A stretch of 64,000 bases of DNA from Desulfofustis glycolicus DSM 9705 (lineage in GTDB: Bacteria; Desulfobacterota; Desulfobulbia; Desulfobulbales; Desulfocapsaceae), in contig NZ_FQXS01000007.1 in assembly GCF_900130015.1 (NCBI RefSeq), forward strand, positions 1 to 64,000, given 5' to 3'. Below are positions 42,755 to 52,871 of the stretch, in pieces; within the stretch, counting starts at the first letter, position 1, and every line of letters starts with the position of its first letter. The translations under genes were made by a program, and so were the position numbers. The notes below the pieces were generated by a model. That model was not told the DNA's origin. It did no database searches and saw only the letters and a program-made list of their open reading frames with translations.

Positions 42755-45700
42755 TCAAGGCGAGGCGTGCCGTGTTTCGAGCCGTTCGAGGTCCTCCAGG
42801 TAGTGCTCGAAGTGATCGAGATAGAACGACAGTGGTTTCGAGAATTTCTTGCCGACCAGGCCATCGACGAAAAATTGGCTGATTTCCTGGTAGCGGCGCA
42901 GCACCAGTTGCGAGCGGTAGAAGATCAGCCATTCCTCACGGGACATCTCCTGTACCGTCCGCTTCAGGGCCTTGCGCGCCCGTGGCTGATACATCCAAAA
43001 ATGCATCAGGTCGAGGGCGTTGACGATGAGCAGCGTCCCCTGCTCTCGGGCTTCGTAATTGAGGGTCTCCAGCATCATTTTCGGTGACTGCAAAATATCC
43101 AGCACGTCTTCTTCGGGAAACATCAGGTCGAGCCGTGAGAAGACGGCGAACAGCTGGGAGATCTTCGAGCGATAGGCGGCCAGCCGCGCCCTGATGTTGA
43201 CCTGGCGATCGGCCAGACCTTCGATGCCGGCGGCGACACAGTCGGAGGCCAGCTTGGAGATGATGGCCGCCCATTTCTGCAGTTCGCCGTAAACGTCGAC
43301 GACGCCGGCCACGTGCATGAATTGACCGATCAGGCCGTTGAGTGCAATGGCCAGCGGAATGGCGAGGATGGAGCGGAAGAAATTACCGACCGCGGCATTT
43401 TTCGGCAGGCCGCGAAAGATGTTATGGCTTGAGATATAGATGCCGTTGGCCAGCCCCATGAACACATAGAGCAGTACCGGATTGGTTGCCGTGGTGATAT
43501 CAAAGGTGCGGTCGAGCAGCACCGTCTTGACCAGATAGTCGAGCAGCGGCACGGAAAATCCGGTGTAGAGCAGCGAATCGGCGATCCTGCTCCAACTGAC
43601 CAGTGAATTCCAGGGCAGCAGTGGTGAGCGCCGTAGCCCGCCGCCGCCAAGAACCGACTGGAAGATGTTGCGCAAGCCGGTGATGGAGAACCAGATTACC
43701 GCTCCGAAGTAGGCGAGCAGCCACCAGTCCTTGGTCAGCCAGAAGGTCAGAAAGGCGGGAATGAACCCGAGAAGTACTTTTAGTGAATTCTTCAGGTCGG
43801 TGTTCAGATAGGTCCAGGGATGTCGAATCCGCCCGTCCTGTCGAGTCTCGCCGATTCGACCGTTGTTGCCGATCGTCTGGCTGGAGCCGCCGAGAGTAGC
43901 GATATTGCCGGCCTGGCCCGGGTGGACCAGACATCCGTCCAGCGACCAGTCCTGCCAACGACGGCCGGTAGTACGAAAGAACGCGCCGTTTCGGCGGGAG
44001 CTGCCGAACAGCGCGCCCGGCTCTACAGGGTCGGTGCTGCGCAGATGGGTGCTTTTGGTCAGCAGCGCGGTAACCGGCAGCAGTGAGCGATCCTGGCGGG
44101 CGATCTGCTCGAGGGCGGTACGTCGCGGCCGGGCCGGCAAGGTGTCGAGCACGACGAAGCCCATCCCATGCTGGTGTTCGGCCTGCCCGGTAGAACTGGA
44201 GCCGATTCGTGATTCGAGCGTCCGTTTTTTATAATAGCCGTGGAAGGCTTCAAGGTCATAGAGGATGTCGAGCAGGTCGTTTTTCCTCTCCAGCAACCGG
44301 GTGTAATCGCCATCGAGTTTGTCGCGCAGCGGCAGGTCGACCGACAACCGGTCAATGCTTTTTTTCAGGCGCATACGCTGTTCTTCGAGATCCCAGATAA
44401 TCTCGCGAATGGAGCGTTTTAGGCCGATCACGTTGTCCTCGTTGAGGGCCTTTTGTAATGCTCCGATCAGGCGGTAATAACGATCCGGACTGGTCAGGTC
44501 GACGGCCACCCCGCTCGTGTAGCGGCAGTCGAGCGCGGAATCCGAGGCGATGCCGTGGGCGGCGTCCTTGAGGTTGTAGATCTCAATATGGCTAATAATG
44601 CCCTTGCAGGCATAAAGGATTTCGATGGTGTCCTGAACTGAGAGGTTGCCGAGATTGAGAGTGAATTGGGAACCGGTATGCAAGGTCTGCAGGCGGCTGA
44701 TCACCTGGTGCGGCGAGAGGCGTAGCAACTCCGGTGAGTTGTCGTCTTGAGCCGGTTGTGACGGGTCATGCACGCCGGGATTGCGACAGGGAGTCAGATA
44801 TTGTTCGATGATGGTGTCGATGGTAAGGGACGCAAGGCGGTTGAAGCGCTGTCGCAGGAGATCGGCACGGTCGCCTTCGGAGACCGCTATCTCGTCTTTC
44901 AACCGTTTCAGTTCGGTGTCGGCCGCCGGAGCGAGTTCCCGGGTAATGAACCGGGCCAGGTGCAACAGTGACGGCTGGCCGTCGCCGACGAACGAGGCGA
45001 ACTCCTTTTCGGCGAGGGGGGGCAGCGAAAGGCCGAGTTCTTTCCTCAGCTCGGGGAGATGGTGGGTGTTGAAAGCAGAGAGGACGTCATAAACATAGCG
45101 TTGCTGGTATGCCGAGACCTTCCGGCCCTGGTCCATGAACTCAACCACCTTGTCTTCCCTGAGAAAAGTGAGAAATGCCTGGTTATGGCTGAAACCGTGG
45201 GGTTCCCAGGTAAATCGGATATATTTGTCGCGAAATCGGGCCGACATTTCAACGCCGACCTGTACCCTGATATCGAGCAGGGCGCTGGCTTCGATCAACT
45301 CTTCGACAACGCTGCTGCTGACGTAGTTGTAATAGACGACGGTCAGGCGGCGGATGCCTTTGATCCAGGCATCCATGATCAGATGGGTCGGGGTCTTCCG
45401 GCCCTTGGTGGCGGAGTCGTGGACGCGGTCGTCAAAAGAGAACTGGTTCCATTCCTCCGGCATTTCCAGCAGATGGTATTTTGCCAGTTGGGCCCGAACC
45501 AAACGGGGGTTGCCGGTCGAGACCATGCGGAAGTCATGGGCCAGCTGGAGCTGGCGCACCCTGTCGCCGGAGCTGCGCAGGAGTTCCTTCATGATCTGCA
45601 TCAGCACTCGGGCGGTGTTTTTCTGGTAGAAGACGGTAGCCGACAGAAAAACCTCGTCGCGCAAGGAGCGCAGTGCCTTGAGCCGATCCTGCGCGGTCCC

Positions 45701-45913
45701 TTTGGCAAAGCTTCCGAGCAGGCCGGCAATGGCGTAGGCAATGCGCAGGCCTCTCGGCGCGGCCAGTTCCTTGATGCCCTGCGGGTGCATGTGTTCCGTC
45801 AACAGGGAGCGCAGGACCGCGGTGTCGCTGTCCCGGTCCAGGACTTCAGCGACGATATCGAGGAGCTGGTAGTCGTTTTTATCGAAAAAAATCGCTGGCG
45901 GTCGGTCGGTCAT
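42755..45913 (-). CDS. Large membrane protein of unknown function
   Basis: A 1052-residue protein that I do not recognise. Residues 1-640 are soluble and helical, with YNYVSSSVVEELIEASALLDIRVQVGVEMSARF near 190-225 recalling a PHP- or phosphodiesterase-like edge, and a coiled coil around 510-570. Residues 700-900 contain five or six membrane helices, including GFIPAFLTFWLT, WWLLAYFGAVIWFSITGL and LLYVFMGLANGIYISS. The C-terminal 150 residues are helical and soluble. No signal peptide is seen. From memory, large proteins of this build occur in other Desulfobacterota and Geobacter relatives. It stands alone, leftward, between the cyclase and the glucan pair, and its size argues against a decayed gene. 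Confidence 0.85.
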   Translation of the reverse strand: MTDRPPAIFFDKNDYQLLDIVAEVLDRDSDTAVLRSLLTEHMHPQGIKELAAPRGLRIAYAIAGLLGSFAKGTAQDRLKALRSLRDEVFLSATVFYQKNTARVLMQIMKELLRSSGDRVRQLQLAHDFRMVSTGNPRLVRAQLAKYHLLEMPEEWNQFSFDDRVHDSATKGRKTPTHLIMDAWIKGIRRLTVVYYNYVSSSVVEELIEASALLDIRVQVGVEMSARFRDKYIRFTWEPHGFSHNQAFLTFLREDKVVEFMDQGRKVSAYQQRYVYDVLSAFNTHHLPELRKELGLSLPPLAEKEFASFVGDGQPSLLHLARFITRELAPAADTELKRLKDEIAVSEGDRADLLRQRFNRLASLTIDTIIEQYLTPCRNPGVHDPSQPAQDDNSPELLRLSPHQVISRLQTLHTGSQFTLNLGNLSVQDTIEILYACKGIISHIEIYNLKDAAHGIASDSALDCRYTSGVAVDLTSPDRYYRLIGALQKALNEDNVIGLKRSIREIIWDLEEQRMRLKKSIDRLSVDLPLRDKLDGDYTRLLERKNDLLDILYDLEAFHGYYKKRTLESRIGSSSTGQAEHQHGMGFVVLDTLPARPRRTALEQIARQDRSLLPVTALLTKSTHLRSTDPVEPGALFGSSRRNGAFFRTTGRRWQDWSLDGCLVHPGQAGNIATLGGSSQTIGNNGRIGETRQDGRIRHPWTYLNTDLKNSLKVLLGFIPAFLTFWLTKDWWLLAYFGAVIWFSITGLRNIFQSVLGGGGLRRSPLLPWNSLVSWSRIADSLLYTGFSVPLLDYLVKTVLLDRTFDITTATNPVLLYVFMGLANGIYISSHNIFRGLPKNAAVGNFFRSILAIPLAIALNGLIGQFMHVAGVVDVYGELQKWAAIISKLASDCVAAGIEGLADRQVNIRARLAAYRSKISQLFAVFSRLDLMFPEEDVLDILQSPKMMLETLNYEAREQGTLLIVNALDLMHFWMYQPRARKALKRTVQEMSREEWLIFYRSQLVLRRYQEISQFFVDGLVGKKFSKPLSFYLDHFEHYLEDLERLETRHASP

Positions 45914-46146
45914 GGCAGACGCTTGCCGGAACAGACAAATCCGTCGGCTGTTGGATGTTGATCGGCAGAAAACTGCATGATTGCTCCTTTCCTGTTCTCT
46001 CGGGAAGGTACTATGGAAAACTCTCGTTTCGGGCTAGCCGGCGGTAACTCTGTTAACTCCAGGCAGTATAAGCATAATTGTCGATACCGGTCAATCTCCT
46101 TGGTGCAGTGGGAGCATAGAGGCTTGCGGTGATGTTCGCTGCATGC

Positions 46147-48294
46147 CTAGCCATGATCAGGGGTGATTTGGACGGTAAAGGTGTCGAGCCTGATCCGGGT
46201 GTTTTCCCCGGCTCCGAGCAGATGAAAGGAAAAAGCCTGGCGAGCCTGTTCGTTGGTGAAGGAGAAGCTGACGGAACAGGACTCACCGCTGTGCAGCAGT
46301 GGAAAGGTTGGCGGGGTGATCGTCGTGACTTCTTGCTCGAATTGCCGCATGGTCAGCTGCAGGCGAAGGCCTTCCGGTTCGGTGGACAACGCCTGCACAC
46401 CGATATCGACCCGGATCGTCGAATCGTGCGGAAAGTCGAGGTATTGGGCACCGATCAGGTTGTCGGTCCAGTCGTTGGTGATGACAACCGGTAGGGTTCG
46501 TACTTCCCCGCCGGCGAACTGCAGGGTGGAGGTCGGCCCGGCAGCGACGCTGCGGTCGAGTTGATCGGCCAGGGCAAAGAGGTGGGCACCGTCTTCCGGC
46601 GCTGCGGTCGTACTTTGTTCGGGTCGGGTCCCGATCATCGGGCTTTCGGTACTGCGGCAGATGGCGTCGCGGCTGCATTCGTAAAGGCTGCCGTCCGCCG
46701 TCTGCCAGCGCAGCAGGCCGCCGGTGTACGAGACCATGGTTCGGGATCGGTCGTAGTCGCGGAACAAGCTTCGGCCCAGGATTGCCGGCGGGATGGGGAG
46801 CTCGAGATAATCGAGGATCGAGACCTCGATATCGACCAGGCCGTACATCTCGCTCTTCAGACGGGGCAGCGCGTCCTGTTCCGGAGCGAGCACGATTGCC
46901 AGTCCCCAGCTGGAATACCAGCCGGCACCGGGGGCGCCGTGTGATTCGTCGGAGGTGATTACGACCAGGGTGTCATCGAGGGTGCCCTTGCTCCGGAGAT
47001 CATCGAGGAACCGGGCGATAGCCTGATCGAGATGGGCGATGGCTGCGGCCTGGCGTGAACCGTAGCGTTGCACCGCCTTTTCGTCGGCGGCATACGGTTG
47101 ATGGGTGGCCACCGTCAGCAGGGAGAGAAACCACGGCTGTTGTTGCTGCTCCAGAGCATCGATATAGTTGGCGGCGCCGCGGAAAAACGAATCGTCCGAT
47201 GCGCCCCAGATAAAATCGGCGCCGGTATTCTCGGGGAACCATTCCAAACCGTGCACCTGCTGAAACCCCATGGTCGGCATGGCACGATCCTTGTTCATGA
47301 AAGCCAACGGCGCACCCTGGAGATAATGGGTCTGGTAGCCGGCGGCGGCCAGCCGCGCCGGAAGACACTGTGCGGATCGTTGTGGCGCATTCTGCAGTTC
47401 GAAGGCCTTCGGGGTGGTGAACGAGAGCTTGCTGAAGTCGCCGCAATGAATGGCGTAGAGACCGCGGATCGTTTGATGGCTGTGCGTGACGAAAGCGGGA
47501 ACGAGCATCGCTGAGGCGGTGGCCTCGGCTAAGGCCGGCAGGCGCAAAGACGCCTCGTCGCCGACGACGGCAGAGCCGATGTCCGGCAGGTAGAGGCCGG
47601 GGATTCCTTCGAGAACGATGAGCAATACGTTGCGGCTACGATCTGCCGTAGCCGGAAGCAGCAGCCGGCGTCCCCCCAGGTCGGCGCGCAGCAGGTCGTC
47701 GGGCAGCGTTGCCTGCATTGCCGCCGGCACACGGTGGCCGGCGGCGGAGGCAGCCGCATCGATAATGAGCCAGTGCAGGACCTGATAGCGATCATCGACC
47801 TTCTGGTCGTTCAGAGTGCGGGCAAGCGAGTCGTGCAACGGTAGGAGCAGCAGCACAGTCAGCAGGCCAGCTGTCAGTGTGCGCAGAGAGGAGCGGGGAA
47901 TCGGCGCGACGGCGGCAATTGTTGCGGCAGCTATCAGGGTGGCGGTAAATCCGGGCGCTTGCAAGTGCAGTCCGGCAGTACTGCTGTGGAGAAACACCGG
48001 GTCCAGCAGATAGCGGGCGTCCTGCCAGCTCGGCAATCGATGTACCGCACCAAGCAGTTCGCTTGCTCCGATCTGGATGAGGCACCAGAACAGCAGCAGC
48101 GCCGGACGAAAGAGGCGAGGGGTGTACCAGAGCAGGCTGAAGACCAGGGTAGCGCTGCCGAAATCGGAGAGCAGACCGGCCGGCTGGGTAACGCCGGTTT
48201 GTGCCAGGCGCCAGATCGCCGGCAGCAGAAGCGGCAGGACGAGCAGGATCGGCTGGCGTGTGAGGATGGCCACCGCCTTCGGCAGCATGAACAT
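46147..48294 (-). CDS. Alkaline-phosphatase-superfamily membrane transferase (OpgB/LtaS-like)
   Basis: An inner-membrane protein of 715 residues. Four or five N-terminal helices precede a periplasmic sulfatase-type domain. SHQTIRGLYAIHCG carries the likely nucleophilic Thr, LTVATHQPY and LVVITSDESHG supply metal ligands, as in phosphoglycerol transferases LtaS and OpgB. The C-terminal 130 residues form a beta-rich module. The gene follows the GH17-GT2 glucan synthase on the same strand and its frame overlaps it: an ATG at 48324 overlaps the synthase stop, while ATG 48294 has a better GGGAAG site. The natural reading is that it adds phosphoglycerol or a similar group to the glucan. Other decorations, such as phosphoethanolamine, cannot be excluded. 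Confidence 0.85.
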   Translation of the reverse strand: MFMLPKAVAILTRQPILLVLPLLLPAIWRLAQTGVTQPAGLLSDFGSATLVFSLLWYTPRLFRPALLLFWCLIQIGASELLGAVHRLPSWQDARYLLDPVFLHSSTAGLHLQAPGFTATLIAAATIAAVAPIPRSSLRTLTAGLLTVLLLLPLHDSLARTLNDQKVDDRYQVLHWLIIDAAASAAGHRVPAAMQATLPDDLLRADLGGRRLLLPATADRSRNVLLIVLEGIPGLYLPDIGSAVVGDEASLRLPALAEATASAMLVPAFVTHSHQTIRGLYAIHCGDFSKLSFTTPKAFELQNAPQRSAQCLPARLAAAGYQTHYLQGAPLAFMNKDRAMPTMGFQQVHGLEWFPENTGADFIWGASDDSFFRGAANYIDALEQQQQPWFLSLLTVATHQPYAADEKAVQRYGSRQAAAIAHLDQAIARFLDDLRSKGTLDDTLVVITSDESHGAPGAGWYSSWGLAIVLAPEQDALPRLKSEMYGLVDIEVSILDYLELPIPPAILGRSLFRDYDRSRTMVSYTGGLLRWQTADGSLYECSRDAICRSTESPMIGTRPEQSTTAAPEDGAHLFALADQLDRSVAAGPTSTLQFAGGEVRTLPVVITNDWTDNLIGAQYLDFPHDSTIRVDIGVQALSTEPEGLRLQLTMRQFEQEVTTITPPTFPLLHSGESCSVSFSFTNEQARQAFSFHLLGAGENTRIRLDTFTVQITPDHG

Positions 48295-48313
48295 CCGCCG
48301 CTTCCCGCCCTCT

Positions 48314-50959
48314 CTAGCGTTCATGCAACGGGGCATAGGTGGATCCTTCCTGCCGGTTGCCGGTTACGGATATCGGTTTGGCAAGGGTGGCGATCAGAGA
48401 GGTCGGAGCCGGGGTGCCGGCGGCGATGAACGACACCAGCACGGCAGCCAGATAGGGTATGGTCTGGACGAGCAACACCATGACCCAGAGCAGCAAGTCG
48501 GGCGATTCCACGCCCTGTCGAACGATAATTCCATAGATAGCCGCCAGCAGCGCGGTCGCCAGCAATCCTTCCTCGCGGACGGCCTGCAGGGCATAGCGAA
48601 TAGTGCCGGCGGCGGCCCGTTTCGGCGTCCGGAAGAAGGGCAGATTCGAGCTGACAAGACCAAACAGGACGGCCTTGGCAATGGTGTGGGTAAGCGACAG
48701 TCCGGCCAGGGCCGAGGCGATCGTCTGGACTGCCGAGGCGTTGACCCGCCGGCGATAGAGATAGATCATCTTGGCCAGTTTGAAGAAAAAGAGAGATAAC
48801 GGGATCAATGAAATCATCAAAAGCGGCGGTTCGAAACGAAGTGGTGCCTGGATCATCGCCGCCGACCAGGCCAGTGCGGCCAAGGTAAAGAGCAGGTTGA
48901 TGCCATCGGCGAGCCAGGGCAGCCAGCCGGCGATAAAGTGATAGCGTTGTCCTCGGGTCAGCCGGCTGTCGCTGCTGCCGAGCAGGGTGCGGGCATGCTG
49001 CCGCATGATCTGAACGGCTCCGTAGGCCCAGCGATACCGCTGCTTTTTGAAGTCGATGAAGGTGTCGGGCATGAGCCCCTTGCCGTAGCTGGTCGGGACG
49101 TAGATCGCTTCATACCCTTTTTCGAAGATATGCAGACCCAACTCGGCATCTTCGGTGATACACCACGGCGCCCACCCCTCGATTTCGGTCAACACCGCTT
49201 TCCGTACCATGGTCATGGTACCGTGCTGAATGATTGCGTTGCGTTCGTTGCGGGTAATCATGCCGATACAGAAAAAGCCGCGATATTCCGCATAGCACAT
49301 GGTCTTGAACAGGTTGTCCCGGTCATCGCGGTAATCCTGAGGCGCCTGGACGATGGCCACCTGTGGTTTGAGAAAATGCGGCGCCAGGTCGCGAAGCCAG
49401 TTCCGTTTCACCACGTAGTCGCTGTCGATGACCGCGACTACGCTCGTGTCTGCAGCGGTGCGGGCCAGAGCGTAGTTGAGGGCTCCCGCCTTGAATCCGG
49501 TCAGTCGGTCTTCGTGGAAGAAGCGAAACCGTTCGCCCAGCGTCAGGCAGTGCTCGCGGACCGGCTGCCAGACGGACGGGTCTTTGGTGTTATTGTCCAT
49601 GACAATCACTTCAAAGTCGGGGTAATCCAGTTCGGACAGGGCATTGAGGGTCTCGATCAACATCTGGGGCGGCTCGTTGTAGGCCGGGACATGGATGGAA
49701 ACCTTGGGTAACAGATCGTCGGTGACGGTGATCGGCGGGGAAAAACGGCGACCGACACCGCCCCAGAGCGATTCGGCCCACTCATGGGCCTCGGCGAGCA
49801 GGACGACAAGCACACCGGTCAGGCCGATGAGCATCAGCGCCCCGATCGTCAGGGCGCCGGGGGTCATATATTGACGCCAGTAACTGTAGACGATCCAGAC
49901 CGCGCCGCTGGCGCAAAGCACGGCAACCGCGGCCAAAAAACCGCAGCCTCTTTTTCGTAAGCTCCGGCTGTCGATGAGCAGCAGCGTAGAGACGAGCAGC
50001 GACAGGGCCACCGATATGGCAGCGAGGATATGCCATTTGGGGATGTTGACGATCGGCGTGGTGAACGGGAACTTGGGGCGGCGATCGGCATCGTAAACGC
50101 CCCAATATGCGCCGACAGTTCCCTCGCTGGTTCGTTTCCACGGTTGGTCGAATGCTTCGAGAACGTAATAGACCAGGTCGAGACGTTCGGCCCGGTCGAG
50201 AAAGCGGCGCAGGAAGGCGGCCTGGTTGGCGGTCGAGGCGACGGCGTCCTGGCGGATGCGCCCGTTGCTCGGCCAACCGACTTCGGTGATGACTATTTCT
50301 TTCTCCGGAAATGTCAGCTTGAGCATATCGTGGCGGTCGATCACATGATCGACTGCCCGGTCGAGGTGAATTCCTTCCCAGTAGGGCAGCAGGTGAACGG
50401 CAATGAAATCGACATGATCGGCGAGATCTGGTTGTTGTTGCCAGATGTGCCATGGCTCCGCCGTGCTGACCGGGATATCCAGCGCTTCACGGACTCGGTC
50501 CAGATAACCGTGCAACCGGGCAGTTGAGACGTCACCTCGTAACAATGCCTCGTTACCGACGATGACTCGAATGACATTGTGGTAATGCTGTCTGGCCAGA
50601 TAGATGACCGTTTCCAGTTGCCTCTCGTTTTCTTCGAGATCATCACTGATCCAGGCGCCGAGCGTCACGTTGAGTCCGTATTTCTGGGCTAGGGATGGAA
50701 CATGCTGCAGGATGCCGTCTACCGAGTAGGTTCGGATTGCGTTGGTCTGGCCGGCCAGAAGCTGCAGGTCACTATCGATTTCAGCAATGGACGGGGCTTC
50801 CTGTTTGACCGGATTGTGGCCAATACGCAATGGTGAGAAGGAAAACCCTTGGATTCGATCAGGCCAGGGTGGTTCGATCTCCGGACGGTTGAGTAGCGCC
50901 CAGCAACACAGGGAGACGAGAGCGACGGTCACGCAAATAAAAGTGTTGATTCTAGTCAT
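48314..50959 (-). CDS. GH17-GT2 fusion beta-glucan synthase
   Basis: An 881-residue inner-membrane protein. Residues 35-300 form a GH17-type periplasmic domain retaining both catalytic Glu: Glu137 in VGNEALL and Glu226 in ITEVGWPSNG. Membrane helices (about 305-385) lead to a GT2 domain (about 405-640) with VSIHVPAYNEPP, the DSDY metal motif, TEDAELGLHIF and QRYRWAYG. More helices follow to 870. The same architecture is found in NdvC-like proteins that make cyclic beta-1,3/1,6 glucans, where the GH17 part branches or cyclises the chain. The decorating transferase is encoded immediately downstream. This points to osmoregulated periplasmic glucans or a related exopolysaccharide. Confidence 0.92.
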   Translation of the reverse strand: MTRINTFICVTVALVSLCCWALLNRPEIEPPWPDRIQGFSFSPLRIGHNPVKQEAPSIAEIDSDLQLLAGQTNAIRTYSVDGILQHVPSLAQKYGLNVTLGAWISDDLEENERQLETVIYLARQHYHNVIRVIVGNEALLRGDVSTARLHGYLDRVREALDIPVSTAEPWHIWQQQPDLADHVDFIAVHLLPYWEGIHLDRAVDHVIDRHDMLKLTFPEKEIVITEVGWPSNGRIRQDAVASTANQAAFLRRFLDRAERLDLVYYVLEAFDQPWKRTSEGTVGAYWGVYDADRRPKFPFTTPIVNIPKWHILAAISVALSLLVSTLLLIDSRSLRKRGCGFLAAVAVLCASGAVWIVYSYWRQYMTPGALTIGALMLIGLTGVLVVLLAEAHEWAESLWGGVGRRFSPPITVTDDLLPKVSIHVPAYNEPPQMLIETLNALSELDYPDFEVIVMDNNTKDPSVWQPVREHCLTLGERFRFFHEDRLTGFKAGALNYALARTAADTSVVAVIDSDYVVKRNWLRDLAPHFLKPQVAIVQAPQDYRDDRDNLFKTMCYAEYRGFFCIGMITRNERNAIIQHGTMTMVRKAVLTEIEGWAPWCITEDAELGLHIFEKGYEAIYVPTSYGKGLMPDTFIDFKKQRYRWAYGAVQIMRQHARTLLGSSDSRLTRGQRYHFIAGWLPWLADGINLLFTLAALAWSAAMIQAPLRFEPPLLMISLIPLSLFFFKLAKMIYLYRRRVNASAVQTIASALAGLSLTHTIAKAVLFGLVSSNLPFFRTPKRAAAGTIRYALQAVREEGLLATALLAAIYGIIVRQGVESPDLLLWVMVLLVQTIPYLAAVLVSFIAAGTPAPTSLIATLAKPISVTGNRQEGSTYAPLHER

Positions 50960-51351
50960 GGGAAGAGGATCTTCCGGCGAAAAGCGTCGAAAAGTCAGAG
51001 TTTCGGCCGGTTAGTGAATTGTTATCAGGATGTTGTCAATGCCTGAAGTGGTTGGAGCGACGGGTTAGAGAGCCTTGACAACAGGAATGAACCAGCGGAG
51101 GGGCCGGCACGCGCATTCCTTCGTGTGCATCTATAGTACTGATTCGAAACGATTTTAGTAAATTCGGTCGAGCGCTGTGTTGCATTCGATCTCTCTGGCC
51201 AGCAGGTCGCTATAATGCCATAAACCGATAATAATGGGAAGAAAATTTAATGAAAATTTAATAATTGGGACATGACGAAGCGTCTGTTTTTGGCGACGTT
51301 GCGCTAATAATATGTCAGGACATCTGGGGAACGATCGAGATTGTACAGTGT
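50960..51351. other. Spacer with an 11-bp tandem repeat
   Basis: No gene is visible between the glucan synthase and the exchanger remnant. A tandem duplication of GAAAATTTAAT occupies 51241-51262. TATAAT at 51211-51216 could be part of a promoter, but I cannot pair it with a -35 box. Confidence 0.45.
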
Positions 51352-51732
51352 TTCGGAGGCATCGATCTCATTGTCGGTCTGAACATCGTCGCTTTCAACA
51401 CTTAGCTGCCCGAAATGACTTCGTCGGTTATCGCGGCACGCAAAGAGGATTATGACATCGCACTGGCGAACGTTTTGCGATCGAACCTGTTCAACACGCT
51501 GGCGGTCGTCGGCATCGCCGGAGCGATTCACCCGATGGTCGTCGGGCCAGAGGTTTTCGAGCGAGATATGCTGGTGATGGCCGCGCTGACGCTACCTTTG
51601 TTTGCAATTGGCCAGGGGGCACGGGGACCGGGGCGCATTAATCATAATCGCTGCGCAAGAGCTTTATTGCTGGCAAGCGGGGTGGACCACACGTCATATT
51701 TTGTCAGCACGGCGGTCTTTCAACTGCCATGA
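51352..51732 (+). pseudogene. Na+/Ca2+ exchanger remnant (CaCA family)
   Basis: Reading from 51352, FGGIDLIVGLNIVAFNT then a TAG, then LPEMTSSVIAARK and LRSNLFNTLAVVGIAGAIHP. This matches the second alpha repeat of K+-dependent Na+/Ca2+ exchangers, normally GTSLPE and GSNxxN. The family Gly-Thr-Ser is altered and interrupted by a stop. The C-terminal helices are present, DMLVMAALTLPLFAIG, then a short tail. The N-terminal half is missing, so the gene is broken. It marks the left border of the A+T-richer region with the tct genes. Confidence 0.8.
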
Positions 51733-51777
51733 GCCCGTCCGGCTTCACGCCGTTTACGTTTTTTCAGTAGTGCCGAC

Positions 51778-52833
51778 TTAGCGCAGAATGAACCCTTCCT
51801 TGAAAGGATCGTTCGGGTCGATATAGAATTTCGCCGTGCCGCTTATCCAGGCTTGCCCTTCCACTTGTGGAATAACCGCCTCATACGGGCCGAACGTGGT
51901 CGTTTCGACAACACTGCCGGTAAAAACGGACCCGAGTAGTGACTCGATGGTCATTTTCTGGCCGATTTTCAACTCGCCTTTGGCGTGATGGATAGCCATT
52001 CGGCCTGCGACTCCGGACCCAGTGGGCGACCTGTCTACTTCACCGTCGGCGAAAATGCAGACATTGCGGCTGTCAACGCCGGGCGTCATGGCCGGCCCCA
52101 GAAAAATGGTGCCGTACAAGAAGGAAAGATCTTTTTCGAAGGGATGAATGATCGGGAAATTCTCAATGATTGCTTTCTTTATCGCCTTTCCGACCTCGAT
52201 GAGGTCACGATAATGCTGCGGGACCATTCTCACACCGCAGGCCTTGGCATCGACGTAGGCATAAAAAGCTCCGCCAAAGCCCAGGTCAAAGGTGATTTGA
52301 CCGAGTCCGGGCACGTGTACTTTTTCGCCGAGCATTGAGGCAAAAGAAGGCACGTTGTGAAAACGTACATTGGTAACTCTTCCATGCCTGCATTCAGCCA
52401 TGGCAGTGACGATGCCGGAGGGGACCTCGATCCTGAGAGTCGTCTCCGGGTATTGCATCTCGACCGCTCCAGTTTCAAGCATCACCGTGGTCAGGGCAAT
52501 GATCGCGTGTCCACACATGGTGCTGTATCCTTCGTTATGCAGAAACAGCACTGAAAAATCGGCGTCTGGCGAACAGTGAGGCATGACGACCGCTCCATAC
52601 TGGTCTGCATGGCCCCTTGGTTCAAACATGAGCGCCCTTCTCAGGTGATCGAAATTGTTCTTCATGAACGTCCGACGCTCCAGCACGGTGTCCCCCTTCA
52701 TTTCCGGGAGACCGGCAAGGACGATGCGGAGCGGCTCTCCTCCTGTGTGCGCATCGAGAACGGAAATCTTTTGCCAACCCTCGGGAGGATTCCAGGAGTG
52801 GATAACCTCAAGTACCTTAGAGACAGAATTCAT
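51778..52833 (-). CDS. Proline-racemase-family enzyme, probable trans-3-hydroxy-L-proline dehydratase
   Basis: A 351-residue cytosolic enzyme. Catalytic Cys107 is in TMCGHAII. In racemases a second Cys lies in DRSPCG; here the motif reads DRSPTGSG with Thr271. Cys plus Thr is the mark of trans-3-hydroxy-L-proline dehydratases, which eliminate water to give pyrroline-2-carboxylate. LDAHTGGEP and GFGGAFYAYVDA further fit the family. The gene lies downstream of tctC on the same strand; a strong terminator separates them, so it may depend on partial read-through or its own promoter. The substrate is inferred from one position; a 4-hydroxyproline epimerase would need two Cys. Its transporter could be TctABC. 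Confidence 0.88.
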   Translation of the reverse strand: MNSVSKVLEVIHSWNPPEGWQKISVLDAHTGGEPLRIVLAGLPEMKGDTVLERRTFMKNNFDHLRRALMFEPRGHADQYGAVVMPHCSPDADFSVLFLHNEGYSTMCGHAIIALTTVMLETGAVEMQYPETTLRIEVPSGIVTAMAECRHGRVTNVRFHNVPSFASMLGEKVHVPGLGQITFDLGFGGAFYAYVDAKACGVRMVPQHYRDLIEVGKAIKKAIIENFPIIHPFEKDLSFLYGTIFLGPAMTPGVDSRNVCIFADGEVDRSPTGSGVAGRMAIHHAKGELKIGQKMTIESLLGSVFTGSVVETTTFGPYEAVIPQVEGQAWISGTAKFYIDPNDPFKEGFILR

Positions 52834-52871
52834 TGTTATGCCAGCCTCGCGCCACTTCCCGCGCAGAAAGG

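Noticed and set aside
51352-51732. In-frame TAG as a possible pyrrolysine codon
   Set aside because: The neighbouring conserved Gly-Thr-Ser is also altered and the N-terminal half of the gene is missing, so a nonsense codon in a pseudogene is simpler.
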